Shown here: in pieces, positions 6,917 to 13,659 of the stretch
How positions within the stretch are numbered: position 1 is the first letter of the stretch
Layout of the letters: each line of letters opens with the position of its first letter
Origin: an uncultured Eubacterium sp.
Lineage (GTDB): Bacteria > Bacillota_A > Clostridia > Lachnospirales > Lachnospiraceae
Direction of reading: 5' to 3'
Length of the DNA: 24,002 nucleotides
Assembly: GCA_910589045.1 (NCBI GenBank)
Contig: CAJUSH010000016.1
Span: 1 to 24,002 of the forward strand
Notes under the pieces: generated by a model
Database searches by the model: none
What the model saw: the letters and a program-made list of their open reading frames with translations, nothing else
What the model was told of the DNA's origin: nothing
Program-made: the position numbers and the translations under genes

Positions 6917-7327
6917 GTGAAAAAGAATGGAAGATACATGCTGTTCGTGATGCTTGTGCTTGCGTTGCCGTCGCTGCTGATTGCCTGCGCGGAGGAGGAG
7001 ATCAAATGGGACAGCCCGCCGGAGGAGATCAAATGGGACGGCCCGCTGGGTATTAAATGGGACGATACATATTATTACTGGACAGGTGAAGAGGTCTATG
7101 AGGATCTGCTGTGCCCGGATGCGGTCGGAACGATTTCCTCTGTGGTGGGCGCAACCGACCCCGTGTCAGAAAACGGGCAGACAAATATATCGAAAATCAA
7201 GGAGGGGGCGGAAATCCGGCGCACCGCATACGGCGACGCGATTGCTGTTTTTGTGGAGGGCAGATGGGTCTGGTTCGAGCTGTACGCAGTGGAGAGGCCG
7301 GAGGACTATTTTTATGTTCCGGATTAA
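6917..7327 (+). CDS. Small lipoprotein with an IKWD tandem repeat
   Basis: The 136-residue product begins at GTG 6917 behind GGAGGAGGGG. It has a lipoprotein signal (LFVMLVLALPSLLIAC) with the lipid-carrying cysteine at about residue 24. Directly after it lies a repeat, EEIKWDSPP, EEIKWDGPL, then GIKWDD, coded by a 27-bp tandem DNA repeat. The rest is a small acidic domain with two tryptophans near VEGRWVWFELYAVE. No family is recognised. Composition is GC-rich again, in contrast to the preceding gene, and 113 nt separate them, so it may have its own promoter and origin. Confidence 0.65.
   Translation: MKKNGRYMLFVMLVLALPSLLIACAEEEIKWDSPPEEIKWDGPLGIKWDDTYYYWTGEEVYEDLLCPDAVGTISSVVGATDPVSENGQTNISKIKEGAEIRRTAYGDAIAVFVEGRWVWFELYAVERPEDYFYVPD
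6994..7062 (+). repeat. 27-bp tandem repeat in the lipoprotein gene
   Basis: Two units (6994-7020 and 7021-7047) share GAGGAGATCAAATGGGAC and differ at few positions. A third partial unit at 7048-7062 keeps the part reading IKWDD. The unit is a multiple of three, so gain or loss would change protein length without a frameshift. Confidence 0.75.
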
Positions 7328-7426
7328 ATGGGGCATTTCTTCAAGGGTCTGGTGTCCTGAAGGGGCAAAATTAAAAAGGTGTAAAGCTTTAACAAATGAA
7401 TAAGACTTGATGTTGTATAATAATAC

Positions 7427-7455
7427 TTGACACTTTTGCTTCACAGATATATAAA
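7427..7455 (+). promoter_or_regulatory. Consensus-like promoter facing the Uma2 gene
   Basis: TTGACA (7427-7432) and TATAAA (7450-7455) are separated by exactly 17 nt. The transcript would run rightward, antisense to the end of the Uma2 gene. A 27-codon open frame with CLQC near its start (7469-7552) and only a weak ribosome binding site is the only thing directly behind it. The RNA may also fold, since CTGCCTCC pairs with GGAG and GGCAG further on. Confidence 0.45.
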
Positions 7456-7539
7456 TAAAAGAAGTGAAATGGCGGTCTGCCTCCAATGCTCAAAAGGAAA
7501 CCGTATTAGGAGTCACTGGGGCAGCCCAATCCTTTGTGC

Positions 7540-8088
7540 TTATTCCGTATAGATAGTAGTAAAGTCAATTTCAAAGTCTTCGTAAATTCCGGCTTTTATT
7601 TTGTCTGAGAAAGTATAATCAAGCATTGTGTCATGTTCAAAATGATAAACTATAATCAGATTTTTCTTTGCATCCACAATCCAATATTCTCTAACTCCTG
7701 CTGTCCGATATTTGAATAATTTTTTGTAATAATCCATTGGGCGGCTGGACGGAGAGACTACTTCTATAATCCAATCAGGAGCACCGCTGCATCCGTTGTT
7801 AGTGAGTTTGGCTTTGTCGCAAATAACAGAGATATCTGGTTCAAGGTAATTATTATTATTTTCACTTAAGAATACTGCAAAAGGGGCGAGATACACCCTA
7901 CAGTCGCCTTTCTTTGCATCAATATAGTCAGCAATCTTTCTGGATAGTGAAAATACGATGTCCTGATGCTGTCGGTTTGGAGGTGCCATATAGTAAATTT
8001 GGCCATCAATTAATTCAGCTCTTTGTCCATCCGGCAATGCATAAATATCATCAATCGTGTAATCGTTCGTTTGTTTAAGGACTTCCAT
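7540..8088 (-). CDS. Uma2-family (DUF820) putative endonuclease
   Basis: The 182-residue protein belongs to the Uma2 family, which has a PD-(D/E)XK nuclease fold. The N terminus carries YTIDDIYALPDGQRAELIDG, and a second family motif is YYMAPPNRQHQDI. The predicted metal-binding site lies in YLEPDISVICD and in WIIEVVSPSS, followed by the typical KLFKYRTAGVREYWIVD. The usual lysine of the ExK motif is replaced by Val in EVV, as in many members. The biological role of the family is poorly known; members often occur in many copies and behave as mobile orphans. It stands alone on the minus strand in an AT-rich stretch. ATG 8088 follows AAAAGGAATG, and a good promoter lies upstream. Confidence 0.85.
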   Translation of the reverse strand: MEVLKQTNDYTIDDIYALPDGQRAELIDGQIYYMAPPNRQHQDIVFSLSRKIADYIDAKKGDCRVYLAPFAVFLSENNNNYLEPDISVICDKAKLTNNGCSGAPDWIIEVVSPSSRPMDYYKKLFKYRTAGVREYWIVDAKKNLIIVYHFEHDTMLDYTFSDKIKAGIYEDFEIDFTTIYTE

Positions 8089-8109
8089 TGTTTCACATTC
8101 CTTTTTAAT

Positions 8110-8138
8110 ATTATATCCAATGTGGAAAATAATTACAA
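8110..8138 (-). promoter_or_regulatory. Promoter of the Uma2 gene
   Basis: On the minus strand TTGTAA (8138-8133) and TATAAT (8115-8110) are separated by 17 nt, ending 22 nt before the start codon. Just upstream a 7-bp inverted repeat, TCTAATG-N5-CATTAGA (8144-8162), could be an operator or the end of a transcript from the other side. Confidence 0.65.
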
Positions 8139-8326
8139 GATTGTCTAATGATAAGCATTAGATTTTCTATCTTTCACACCCGAGCCATAGCTTGCCCCTT
8201 GGGTATGCAGAGCCTGCCCCGGCGAAGCGAGGGTACTTGCGGCGGGGCTGCGGGAGAACATAATTCGGACAGCAGTTTGGTTCGTACTTGTGTATGCTGA
8301 CGGGTGATTTCGGAAACGGGGTGATC

Positions 8327-9046
8327 GTGTTGATAAGAATAGCAATATGTGATGATGAAATCGGTACATGCTCCGATATTGAAAACATGATTTTCAATTA
8401 TGCGAAGCGTCAGGCCTTGCAGATTGATACGGAAGTATTCTATTCGGGAGAAACGCTGTTCAAAGCAATAGAAAACAAAGATACCTATGGGTTAATCTTT
8501 CTGGATATTCAGCTTTTGCAGCTTGACGGCGTTCAGGTCGGAAAGCAGATCAGAGAACAGCTCGGAAACGAAAAAATCAGCATTGTGTATATTTCTTCGA
8601 AAGAAACTTATGCGATGAGCCTGTTTCAGGTCAGACCGCTTGATTTTCTCGTCAAACCTATCACACAAAAAGACGTGGATGGAACCCTGGATCAATATAT
8701 ACGGCTGAATCATCTCAGGAACAATGACTTCTTTTTTCACGTAGGCAAATCCATACAACGGCTGTACTTCGATGAAATTTTTTATTTTGCCTGCAATGGA
8801 AAGAAGATAGAAATTCATACCGAAGTGGGCGTAACAGCCTTTTATGGAGCCATGCAGGAGGTAGCAGGACAAGTGGACGGAAAAGGATTTTGGACGATCC
8901 ATAAATCATATATTGTAAATGCTTCCTATGTTTCCATTTACCGGTATGACGCTGTTCAGATGACGGACGGTACGATTTTGCCAATAAGCCAAAAATATAG
9001 AAAACATATGAAAGCCTGCCTGACAAGGCTGTATCGAAAGGGGTAA
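8327..9046 (+). CDS. LytTR-family response regulator (AgrA/ComE-like)
   Basis: The 239-residue product has a receiver domain (about 1-120) with acidic residues in IAICDDE, phospho-acceptor Asp60 in LIFLDIQ and the conserved lysine in FLVKPIT. A LytTR DNA-binding domain follows (about 140-238, with FWTIHKSYIVNASYV). Such regulators activate a few promoters by binding paired direct repeats. The GTG at 8327 gives the standard beginning MLIRIAICDDE and has GGGG about 5 nt upstream; an ATG at 8294 and the adjacent TTG 8330 are alternatives. The gene is followed after 5 nt by its likely sensor kinase. Putative target repeats lie before the acyltransferase gene. Confidence 0.9.
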   Translation: MLIRIAICDDEIGTCSDIENMIFNYAKRQALQIDTEVFYSGETLFKAIENKDTYGLIFLDIQLLQLDGVQVGKQIREQLGNEKISIVYISSKETYAMSLFQVRPLDFLVKPITQKDVDGTLDQYIRLNHLRNNDFFFHVGKSIQRLYFDEIFYFACNGKKIEIHTEVGVTAFYGAMQEVAGQVDGKGFWTIHKSYIVNASYVSIYRYDAVQMTDGTILPISQKYRKHMKACLTRLYRKG

Positions 9047-9051
9047 GCTTC

Positions 9052-10140
9052 TTGCTGCTATCTTATATTGCAATGTTTCTGATTGACGCAGTACACATTT
9101 TCCTGCTTATGCGCTTTTGTACAAACTGTATCGGAACATACCGTGTGAATAAAAAAATTGCAGGGATTATTTTTGCGGCCTTTTTTATCATTAGCTGCTA
9201 TTTCCGGCTGCTTCCTGTCTCAAAGAGATTTTCTGCTGCAAATACAACGCTGTTTTTGCTTGAAATGCTGTTCTTACTCGCTGCGGTCTTTCTTTTTCAG
9301 GGCAAGCTGGCGGTGCGTCTTGCGGTCGCGCTGCTGCTGCCAATTTTATATTGGGGGTTCAACCGGATTATTTTAAGAGCCTGTTTTCACAGCACCTTTG
9401 TAGAAAACAGGCAATGCCTGATAAGCGCAGGCCTTGCAGTTGTGCTATTTTTTATTCTGGAAATGGCATTGGAAAAATGGAACAAATCGAAACGGGAGCA
9501 GGAACGGGAAATGTTAGAGCAGGAAATTTGTATGTACGAAAATCAGTTTGAGGTTATCCGGCAGTCACAAATCAATACGCGCTCCCTGAAGCATGATCTG
9601 AAACATCATCTTAAAATGCTCTCCGATCTTGTCCGTTCCGGGGATCAGGACGCTGCCCTTAAATATCTTTCCGATATGGGAGCCTTTATGGATTGTTCCG
9701 GGGCATTTGTTTCATCCGGCAATGAGTGTATTGACAGTATTCTAAATTATATGATAGAAAAGGCAAAAAAAGCGGGTATTCGCGTAACCTGGAAAATTCA
9801 AATACCGGAGCAAATGGAAATTTCAACATTTGACATAAACGTAATTTTAAGTAATCTGCTGGATAATGCGCTAAACGCATTATCCGATGTACCAAATCCG
9901 GCTTTGGAAATTTTAATGAAATATGACCGCGGGATTCTTTGTATCGATATTCAAAATAATTGCAGTGGCGCACAACGATCTGAACACGGGATACACGCTG
10001 TTTTTAGGCCGGAAAATGAACATGGATATGGCTTAAAGAATGTGCGGCGCATTGTCGAAAAATATCATGGCAGTCTGTCTGCCGAATGTGTAAATGATGT
10101 TTTTCATGCAAGTATCCTGTTGTTTTTGCCCGGCACATAA
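9052..10140 (+). CDS. AgrC-like sensor histidine kinase (GHKL type)
   Basis: The 362-residue protein has about five to six membrane helices in its first 140 residues and then a cytoplasmic kinase. The phospho-acceptor region reads SLKHDLKHHLKML, with His181 the likely site. The ATPase domain shows the N box in LSNLLDNALNAL, a D-box-like ILCIDIQNN and the G box GYGLKNVRRIVEKYHG. This is the plan of AgrC/VirS-type peptide sensors. The gene follows the response regulator by 5 nt, so the two form one unit. TTG 9052 is taken as start because AAAGGGG lies 8 nt upstream; an ATG at 9073 is the alternative. No AgrB or AgrD gene is visible nearby, so the signal is unknown. Confidence 0.88.
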   Translation: MLLSYIAMFLIDAVHIFLLMRFCTNCIGTYRVNKKIAGIIFAAFFIISCYFRLLPVSKRFSAANTTLFLLEMLFLLAAVFLFQGKLAVRLAVALLLPILYWGFNRIILRACFHSTFVENRQCLISAGLAVVLFFILEMALEKWNKSKREQEREMLEQEICMYENQFEVIRQSQINTRSLKHDLKHHLKMLSDLVRSGDQDAALKYLSDMGAFMDCSGAFVSSGNECIDSILNYMIEKAKKAGIRVTWKIQIPEQMEISTFDINVILSNLLDNALNALSDVPNPALEILMKYDRGILCIDIQNNCSGAQRSEHGIHAVFRPENEHGYGLKNVRRIVEKYHGSLSAECVNDVFHASILLFLPGT

Positions 10141-10210
10141 AGAAGGCAAACAGAATACGCAGCAGCACAAAGATCCGTCACTTCTATAACTTTTGAAGCG
10201 GCGGACTTTT

Positions 10211-10256
10211 AATTTTTCCACCCAGACGCGCAATTTTTCCAATCAGCCGTTTTTCC
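10211..10256 (+). promoter_or_regulatory. Direct repeats, candidate LytTR operator
   Basis: AATTTTTCCA occurs at 10211-10220 and again at 10232-10241, exactly 21 bp apart, which is two helical turns. A third TTTTTCC follows at 10250-10256. LytTR regulators such as AgrA and ComE bind paired direct repeats of about this length and spacing. A possible -10 (TATGGT, 10270-10275) with no good -35 lies just downstream, as expected for an activator-dependent promoter. Regulation by the adjacent two-component system is inferred. Confidence 0.5.
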
Positions 10257-10296
10257 TGTTTTCGTCTGCTATGGTAGCAGCAGAAAGGAGAAGCGG

Positions 10297-11109
10297 ATGA
10301 TGCAGGAAGAAAAGATACGGTATTATTTGGTTGACGGGATCAGGGGCATTGCCATTATCAATATGGTTTTATTTCATTTTTTATACGATGTCTTTATGGT
10401 GTATAAAAAATACCCGACATGGTACAGCCTTCCGGCGATCCATATCTGGCAGCAGATGATTTGCCGGACATTCATTTTTATTTCCGGCTTTGTATGGACC
10501 TGGGGGAAAACAAAGAATTTGCAGAGGGGTGTCATATTTAATCTTTTCGGGCTACTGATTTCATTTATTACATCGGTATTTATACCTGCGCAGGCAATCT
10601 GGTTTGGGATTTTAAATTTTATGGGCTGTGCAATCCTGCTTTTGCTGCCGTTAGAAAAGCTGTTAAAGAAAATCCCTGCTGCCTGCGGAATGGCAGTCTG
10701 CTTTTTGCTGTTCCTGCTCTGCAAACAAATACAATATGGTCAAATTGGGTTTTGCGGTTTCGTGCAGATTCAGGTTCCGGATTTGTTATACGGCATAAAA
10801 ATACTTACACCGCTGGGCTTTCCGTATGCGGGATTTTATTCGAGTGATTATTTTCCCCTGCTTCCGTGGATCTGTTTGTATTTATGCGGTTTTTATTTTC
10901 ATCAGGTATTCATGGAGCATGCTGCATGGCAGAAATGCGCCCGGCGCAGATTACCGTGCCTGTCGGTTTTAGGAAGCAAAACAATCTGGATTTATCTGTT
11001 CCATCAGCCATGCTGCATGCTGGCCTGCTTACTGATTTTTGCATCCGATAACATAGCGTATTTTTCCGGATGCCGGGAAGCATTTTCATGTACCTCGGTT
11101 TCCCGGTAA
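10297..11109 (+). CDS. Membrane acyltransferase, DUF1624-like
   Basis: The 270-residue product is a polytopic membrane protein with about seven helices. It begins with RYYLVDGIRGIAIINMVLFH, the typical start of the DUF1624 (heparan-alpha-glucosaminide N-acetyltransferase-like) family. The family also shows FIFISGF and, near the end, IWIYLFHQP, both present. Members are thought to move acyl groups across or at the membrane onto glycans. ATG 10297 follows AAAGGAG at 6 nt. The candidate LytTR repeats upstream link it to the preceding sensor pair. The last 20 or so residues after LLIFASDN do not look membrane-like or family-like and overlap an open frame on the other strand, so the natural 3' end may have been replaced by rearrangement. 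Confidence 0.8.
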   Translation: MMQEEKIRYYLVDGIRGIAIINMVLFHFLYDVFMVYKKYPTWYSLPAIHIWQQMICRTFIFISGFVWTWGKTKNLQRGVIFNLFGLLISFITSVFIPAQAIWFGILNFMGCAILLLLPLEKLLKKIPAACGMAVCFLLFLLCKQIQYGQIGFCGFVQIQVPDLLYGIKILTPLGFPYAGFYSSDYFPLLPWICLYLCGFYFHQVFMEHAAWQKCARRRLPCLSVLGSKTIWIYLFHQPCCMLACLLIFASDNIAYFSGCREAFSCTSVSR

Positions 11110-11296
11110 TGACGAAGCATTTCGACATCCGGCCCGACGTTTATTTGTCCGCACGCCGTATCTGGTGCGGTAACATAAAAATCGTCGCCGGGTGTCAGAT
11201 GAGATTCTGCGTCAAAGCTATGAACTTGTAGAGAGAACCGCCCATATGCAGCGTAGCAGAAAAAAAGCTGCCATATAGACAACTTCTCTTCCGGCC

Positions 11297-11563
11297 TTAT
11301 TCTTTATAATGCCCTTTGCATGATATGATTTTTATGTTTTGGAGTTCATCAATCTCATAGACAAGCCTGTTTGAATCATCTATACGTCGTGATTATGCAC
11401 CCTTACGGTATTTCAGCTTTTCAGGTTTACCAGTTCCTTTCATTGCGCCGTTTCTCTTTATATCATCCAGCAAGGCATTGATCCGCTTCAATGTTTTCTG
11501 GTCTTGCGTTTCCCAATATTTGTACTGTTCCCAGCTATCGCCGTAAAAAGTAAAATCATTCAT
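11297..11563 (-). pseudogene. yoeB: YoeB-type toxin with an internal stop codon
   Basis: Reading from ATG 11563 gives a YoeB-family RNase: FYGDSWEQYKYWETQDQKTL, then RINALLDDIKR and GKPEKLKYRKGA. At codon 57 (11395-11393) there is TAA, and the same frame continues with SRRIDDSNRLVYEID and KGHYKE to a normal stop at 11299-11297. In YoeB this position is normally Trp of the motif G-x-W-S-R-R, so a tryptophan codon has become a stop with no frameshift. The total of 88 codons equals the family length. The lost part carries the catalytic Arg and C-terminal His-Tyr, so the toxin should be dead. The ATG overlaps the end of the antitoxin gene by 8 nt, the usual arrangement. Confidence 0.85.
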
Positions 11564-11810
11564 GCTCCATCGCCCTTAGTTCTTCCATGGTTTTTGTTAT
11601 TCCTTTGCTGCCGCTGTCGATTTCCTTAAAACCCCGGTCGAGCATTTCCAGATATTCGGCATTATGTTTTGCCTTTGCCAATTGCTCATAAGTTTTATAG
11701 CTTTGCATGGATATAATTACGATATCCTGTGAATTGTCAAAAATCGGTTCACCCTGTAAGGCCATTTTTCGATATTCTTCGCTTATATTGATAGGTCTTT
11801 CAGCAATCAT
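11556..11810 (-). CDS. yefM: YefM/Phd-family antitoxin
   Basis: The 84-residue protein matches the YefM/Phd antitoxin plan. The N-terminal DNA-binding part includes ISEEYRKMALQGEPIFDNSQ and IVIISMQSYKTYEQL, and a charged C-terminal tail would wrap the toxin. In a working system it binds YoeB and represses the shared promoter. ATG 11810 follows AAGGGGG at 8 nt, which decides against the longer frame from 11870. A consensus promoter lies directly upstream. The gene looks intact although its toxin partner carries a stop codon. Confidence 0.85.
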   Translation of the reverse strand: MIAERPINISEEYRKMALQGEPIFDNSQDIVIISMQSYKTYEQLAKAKHNAEYLEMLDRGFKEIDSGSKGITKTMEELRAMEHE

Positions 11811-11841
11811 CAAACGTACCCCCTTCAACTCGTTTAAAAGT

Positions 11842-11870
11842 ATTATATTTTGATTCTTCCCAGTTGTCAA
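11842..11870 (-). promoter_or_regulatory. Consensus promoter of the toxin-antitoxin pair
   Basis: On the minus strand TTGACA (11870-11865) and TATAAT (11847-11842) match consensus exactly with a 17-nt spacer, 32 nt before the antitoxin start codon. Such strong promoters are normally held down by the antitoxin complex. Confidence 0.85.
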
Positions 11871-11943
11871 TTATGGCAAAAAGGAAAGTTTTGGCCCCGG
11901 CCTTCACTTTGTTTTGAAATACACGAGTAGGATTTTTGTTTAA

Positions 11944-11996
11944 TTGTAAACTAAAACAAATTATAAGTTGACAATATTTTGCCGCTATGCTATGAT
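11944..11996 (+). promoter_or_regulatory. Biotin operon promoter with BirA-type operator
   Basis: TTGTAAAC (11944-11951) and GTTGACAA (11967-11974) are inverted half-sites separated by 15 nt, matching the BirA operator form known from Firmicutes. The promoter is TTGACA (11968-11973), a 17-nt spacer and TATGAT (11991-11996). The right half-site covers the -35 element, so bound BirA-biotinyl-AMP would block polymerase when biotin is plentiful. Its position before bioY-bioB-bioD-bioA supports the reading. Confidence 0.85.
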
Positions 11997-12040
11997 TTCT
12001 CTTTGAAAGCGTTGGAAATTTATGACAGGGAGGAATTATT

Positions 12041-12595
12041 TTGAATAACGAAAAGACAAAGGATATGATTTTGTGTTCGATGTTTGTGGCGCTGATTGCG
12101 GCGGGGGCTTTTTTGAAGGTGCCCGTCCCGGTGGTGCCCTTTACGCTGCAGTATCTTTTTACGATGCTTGCAGGACTTCTGCTGGGCGCTAAAAAGGGCG
12201 CGCTGGCAGTGTGCGTCTATATTTTGCTCGGGCTGTGCGGACTGCCGATCTTTGCGCAGGGCGGAGGCATCGGCTACGTGTTCCAGCCCAGCTTCGGCTA
12301 CATCATCGGGTTTGCGCTCGGGGCGTTTGTCACGGGTGTGATTGCCAACAAGACGGGCAGACCCGGCTACGGACGGCTGCTTGCCGCAAACTTTGCAGGT
12401 CTTGCAATTGTATATTTCATGGGAATGGTATATTATTATGCAATGAGCAATTTTTATCTGGACAGCCCGATTGGGCTTTGGCCGTTGTTTTTGTACTGCT
12501 TTCTGCTGGCGGTTCCCGGTGATATCGTTTTGTGCGTCATCGGGGCGGTGCTTGGAAAGCGGCTGATTCCGCTGATCAGGGAAGGGAGAATTTAA
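12041..12595 (+). CDS. bioY: Biotin transporter substrate-binding subunit BioY
   Basis: This 184-residue membrane protein has the BioY pattern: about six hydrophobic helices, with VPVPVVPFTLQYLFTMLAG near the start and GLPIFAQGGGIGYVFQPSFG in the loop that helps form the biotin site. BioY is the S-component of an energy-coupling-factor importer; it uses shared EcfA/EcfT units, which are not in this window. TTG 12041 is the start, preceded by GGGAGG at 7 nt; no ATG fits better. It is the first gene behind the BirA-regulated promoter and ends 3 nt before bioB, so uptake and synthesis are controlled together. Confidence 0.92.
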   Translation: MNNEKTKDMILCSMFVALIAAGAFLKVPVPVVPFTLQYLFTMLAGLLLGAKKGALAVCVYILLGLCGLPIFAQGGGIGYVFQPSFGYIIGFALGAFVTGVIANKTGRPGYGRLLAANFAGLAIVYFMGMVYYYAMSNFYLDSPIGLWPLFLYCFLLAVPGDIVLCVIGAVLGKRLIPLIREGRI

Positions 12596-12598
12596 AAG

Positions 12599-13564
12599 AT
12601 GGATGTGGAACAATTCGGAAATGAGGTTATAGCCGGGAGGCAGGTCACCGGGGAGGAGGCGCTGGAGTTGTACGGACAGCCGCTTGCGCAGCTGTGCGCA
12701 AAGGCGGACGAGATCCGGCGGCATTTCTGCGGGAATGGGTTTGATCTGTGTACCATCATCAACGGGAAGAGCGGGCGCTGCTCGGAAAACTGCCGTTTCT
12801 GCGCGCAGTCGGCACACAACCACACGGGCGCGCAGGAGTATCCGCTGCTGGGTGAGGAGGAGCTTGTAGACGGGGCAAAAAGAAATGACGAGCAGGGCGT
12901 GCTCCGCTATTCCATTGTCACCTCGGGAAAACGGCTTTCCGATGAAGAGGTGGAGCGGATGTGCGGGGCGGTGCGCCGCATCCGCAGGGAGACGGGCATC
13001 GCGGTCTGTGTTTCCTTCGGACTTTTGGACGAGGGGCAGTACCGGAAGCTCAAGGAGGCGGGGGTGAGCCGCGTCCACAACAACCTGGAAACCTCGCGGA
13101 GAAATTTTGCGAACGTGTGCACGACTCATACCTTTGAGGAAAAGCTCGCGGCGATCCGGGCGGCAAGGGCCGCGGGGCTTTCGGTGTGCAGCGGCGGAAT
13201 CATGGGGCTGGGGGAGACGCCGGAGGATCGGATCGACATGGCACTCACGCTGCGTGAGCTGGGAATCAGGAGTGTCCCGGTCAATATGCTCAACCCCATT
13301 CCGGGTACGCCCTTTGAGGGCAGCGAGCGGCTGACTGAGGAGGAGATGTGCCGTATTGTGGCGGTTTACCGGTTTCTTCTGCCGGACGCGTCGATTCGTC
13401 TCGCCGGCGGGCGGGGTCTGCTGGCGGACAAGGGCAAAAGCTGCTTTCTGTCGGGTGCGAACGCGGCGATCTCCGGCGACATGCTGACGACGGCGGGCAT
13501 CACCGTGGAAAGGGATATGGCCCTTTTGCGCGAGCTGGGCTTTGAGCCGCGGATGCATGGCTAG
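12599..13564 (+). CDS. bioB: Biotin synthase BioB
   Basis: The 321-residue protein is a radical SAM enzyme that inserts sulfur into dethiobiotin to form biotin. The SAM-cluster motif is CSENCRFC with Cys61, Cys65 and Cys68. Further family motifs are YSIVTSGK, RVHNNLETSR, GGIMGLGET and VPVNMLNPIPGTP; the sulfur-donor cluster ligands, including the cysteine near VCVSFG and the arginine in IRLAGGR, are present. Length is normal for the family. ATG 12599 has GGGAG about 10 nt upstream. It lies 3 nt after bioY and 95 nt before bioD in one operon. Confidence 0.95.
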   Translation: MDVEQFGNEVIAGRQVTGEEALELYGQPLAQLCAKADEIRRHFCGNGFDLCTIINGKSGRCSENCRFCAQSAHNHTGAQEYPLLGEEELVDGAKRNDEQGVLRYSIVTSGKRLSDEEVERMCGAVRRIRRETGIAVCVSFGLLDEGQYRKLKEAGVSRVHNNLETSRRNFANVCTTHTFEEKLAAIRAARAAGLSVCSGGIMGLGETPEDRIDMALTLRELGIRSVPVNMLNPIPGTPFEGSERLTEEEMCRIVAVYRFLLPDASIRLAGGRGLLADKGKSCFLSGANAAISGDMLTTAGITVERDMALLRELGFEPRMHG

Positions 13565-13659
13565 CTTTACATATAACGCGTAATTTTCGGCAGCATCCGG
13601 GCAAAAGCCGCGGATCGACGCTTTGCACGGGTCAAAGGGATTTGGGAAGGATACGGAAC

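Noticed and set aside
9052..10296. Search for an AgrD-type peptide gene near the AgrC-like kinase
   Set aside because: No short frame with a suitable start and cysteine/serine-containing signal region was found, and no AgrB-like membrane peptidase is present.
12020..13558. 512-codon minus-strand open frame over bioY and bioB
   Set aside because: It mirrors two well-supported biotin genes, is rich in Arg, His and Pro, and matches no family.
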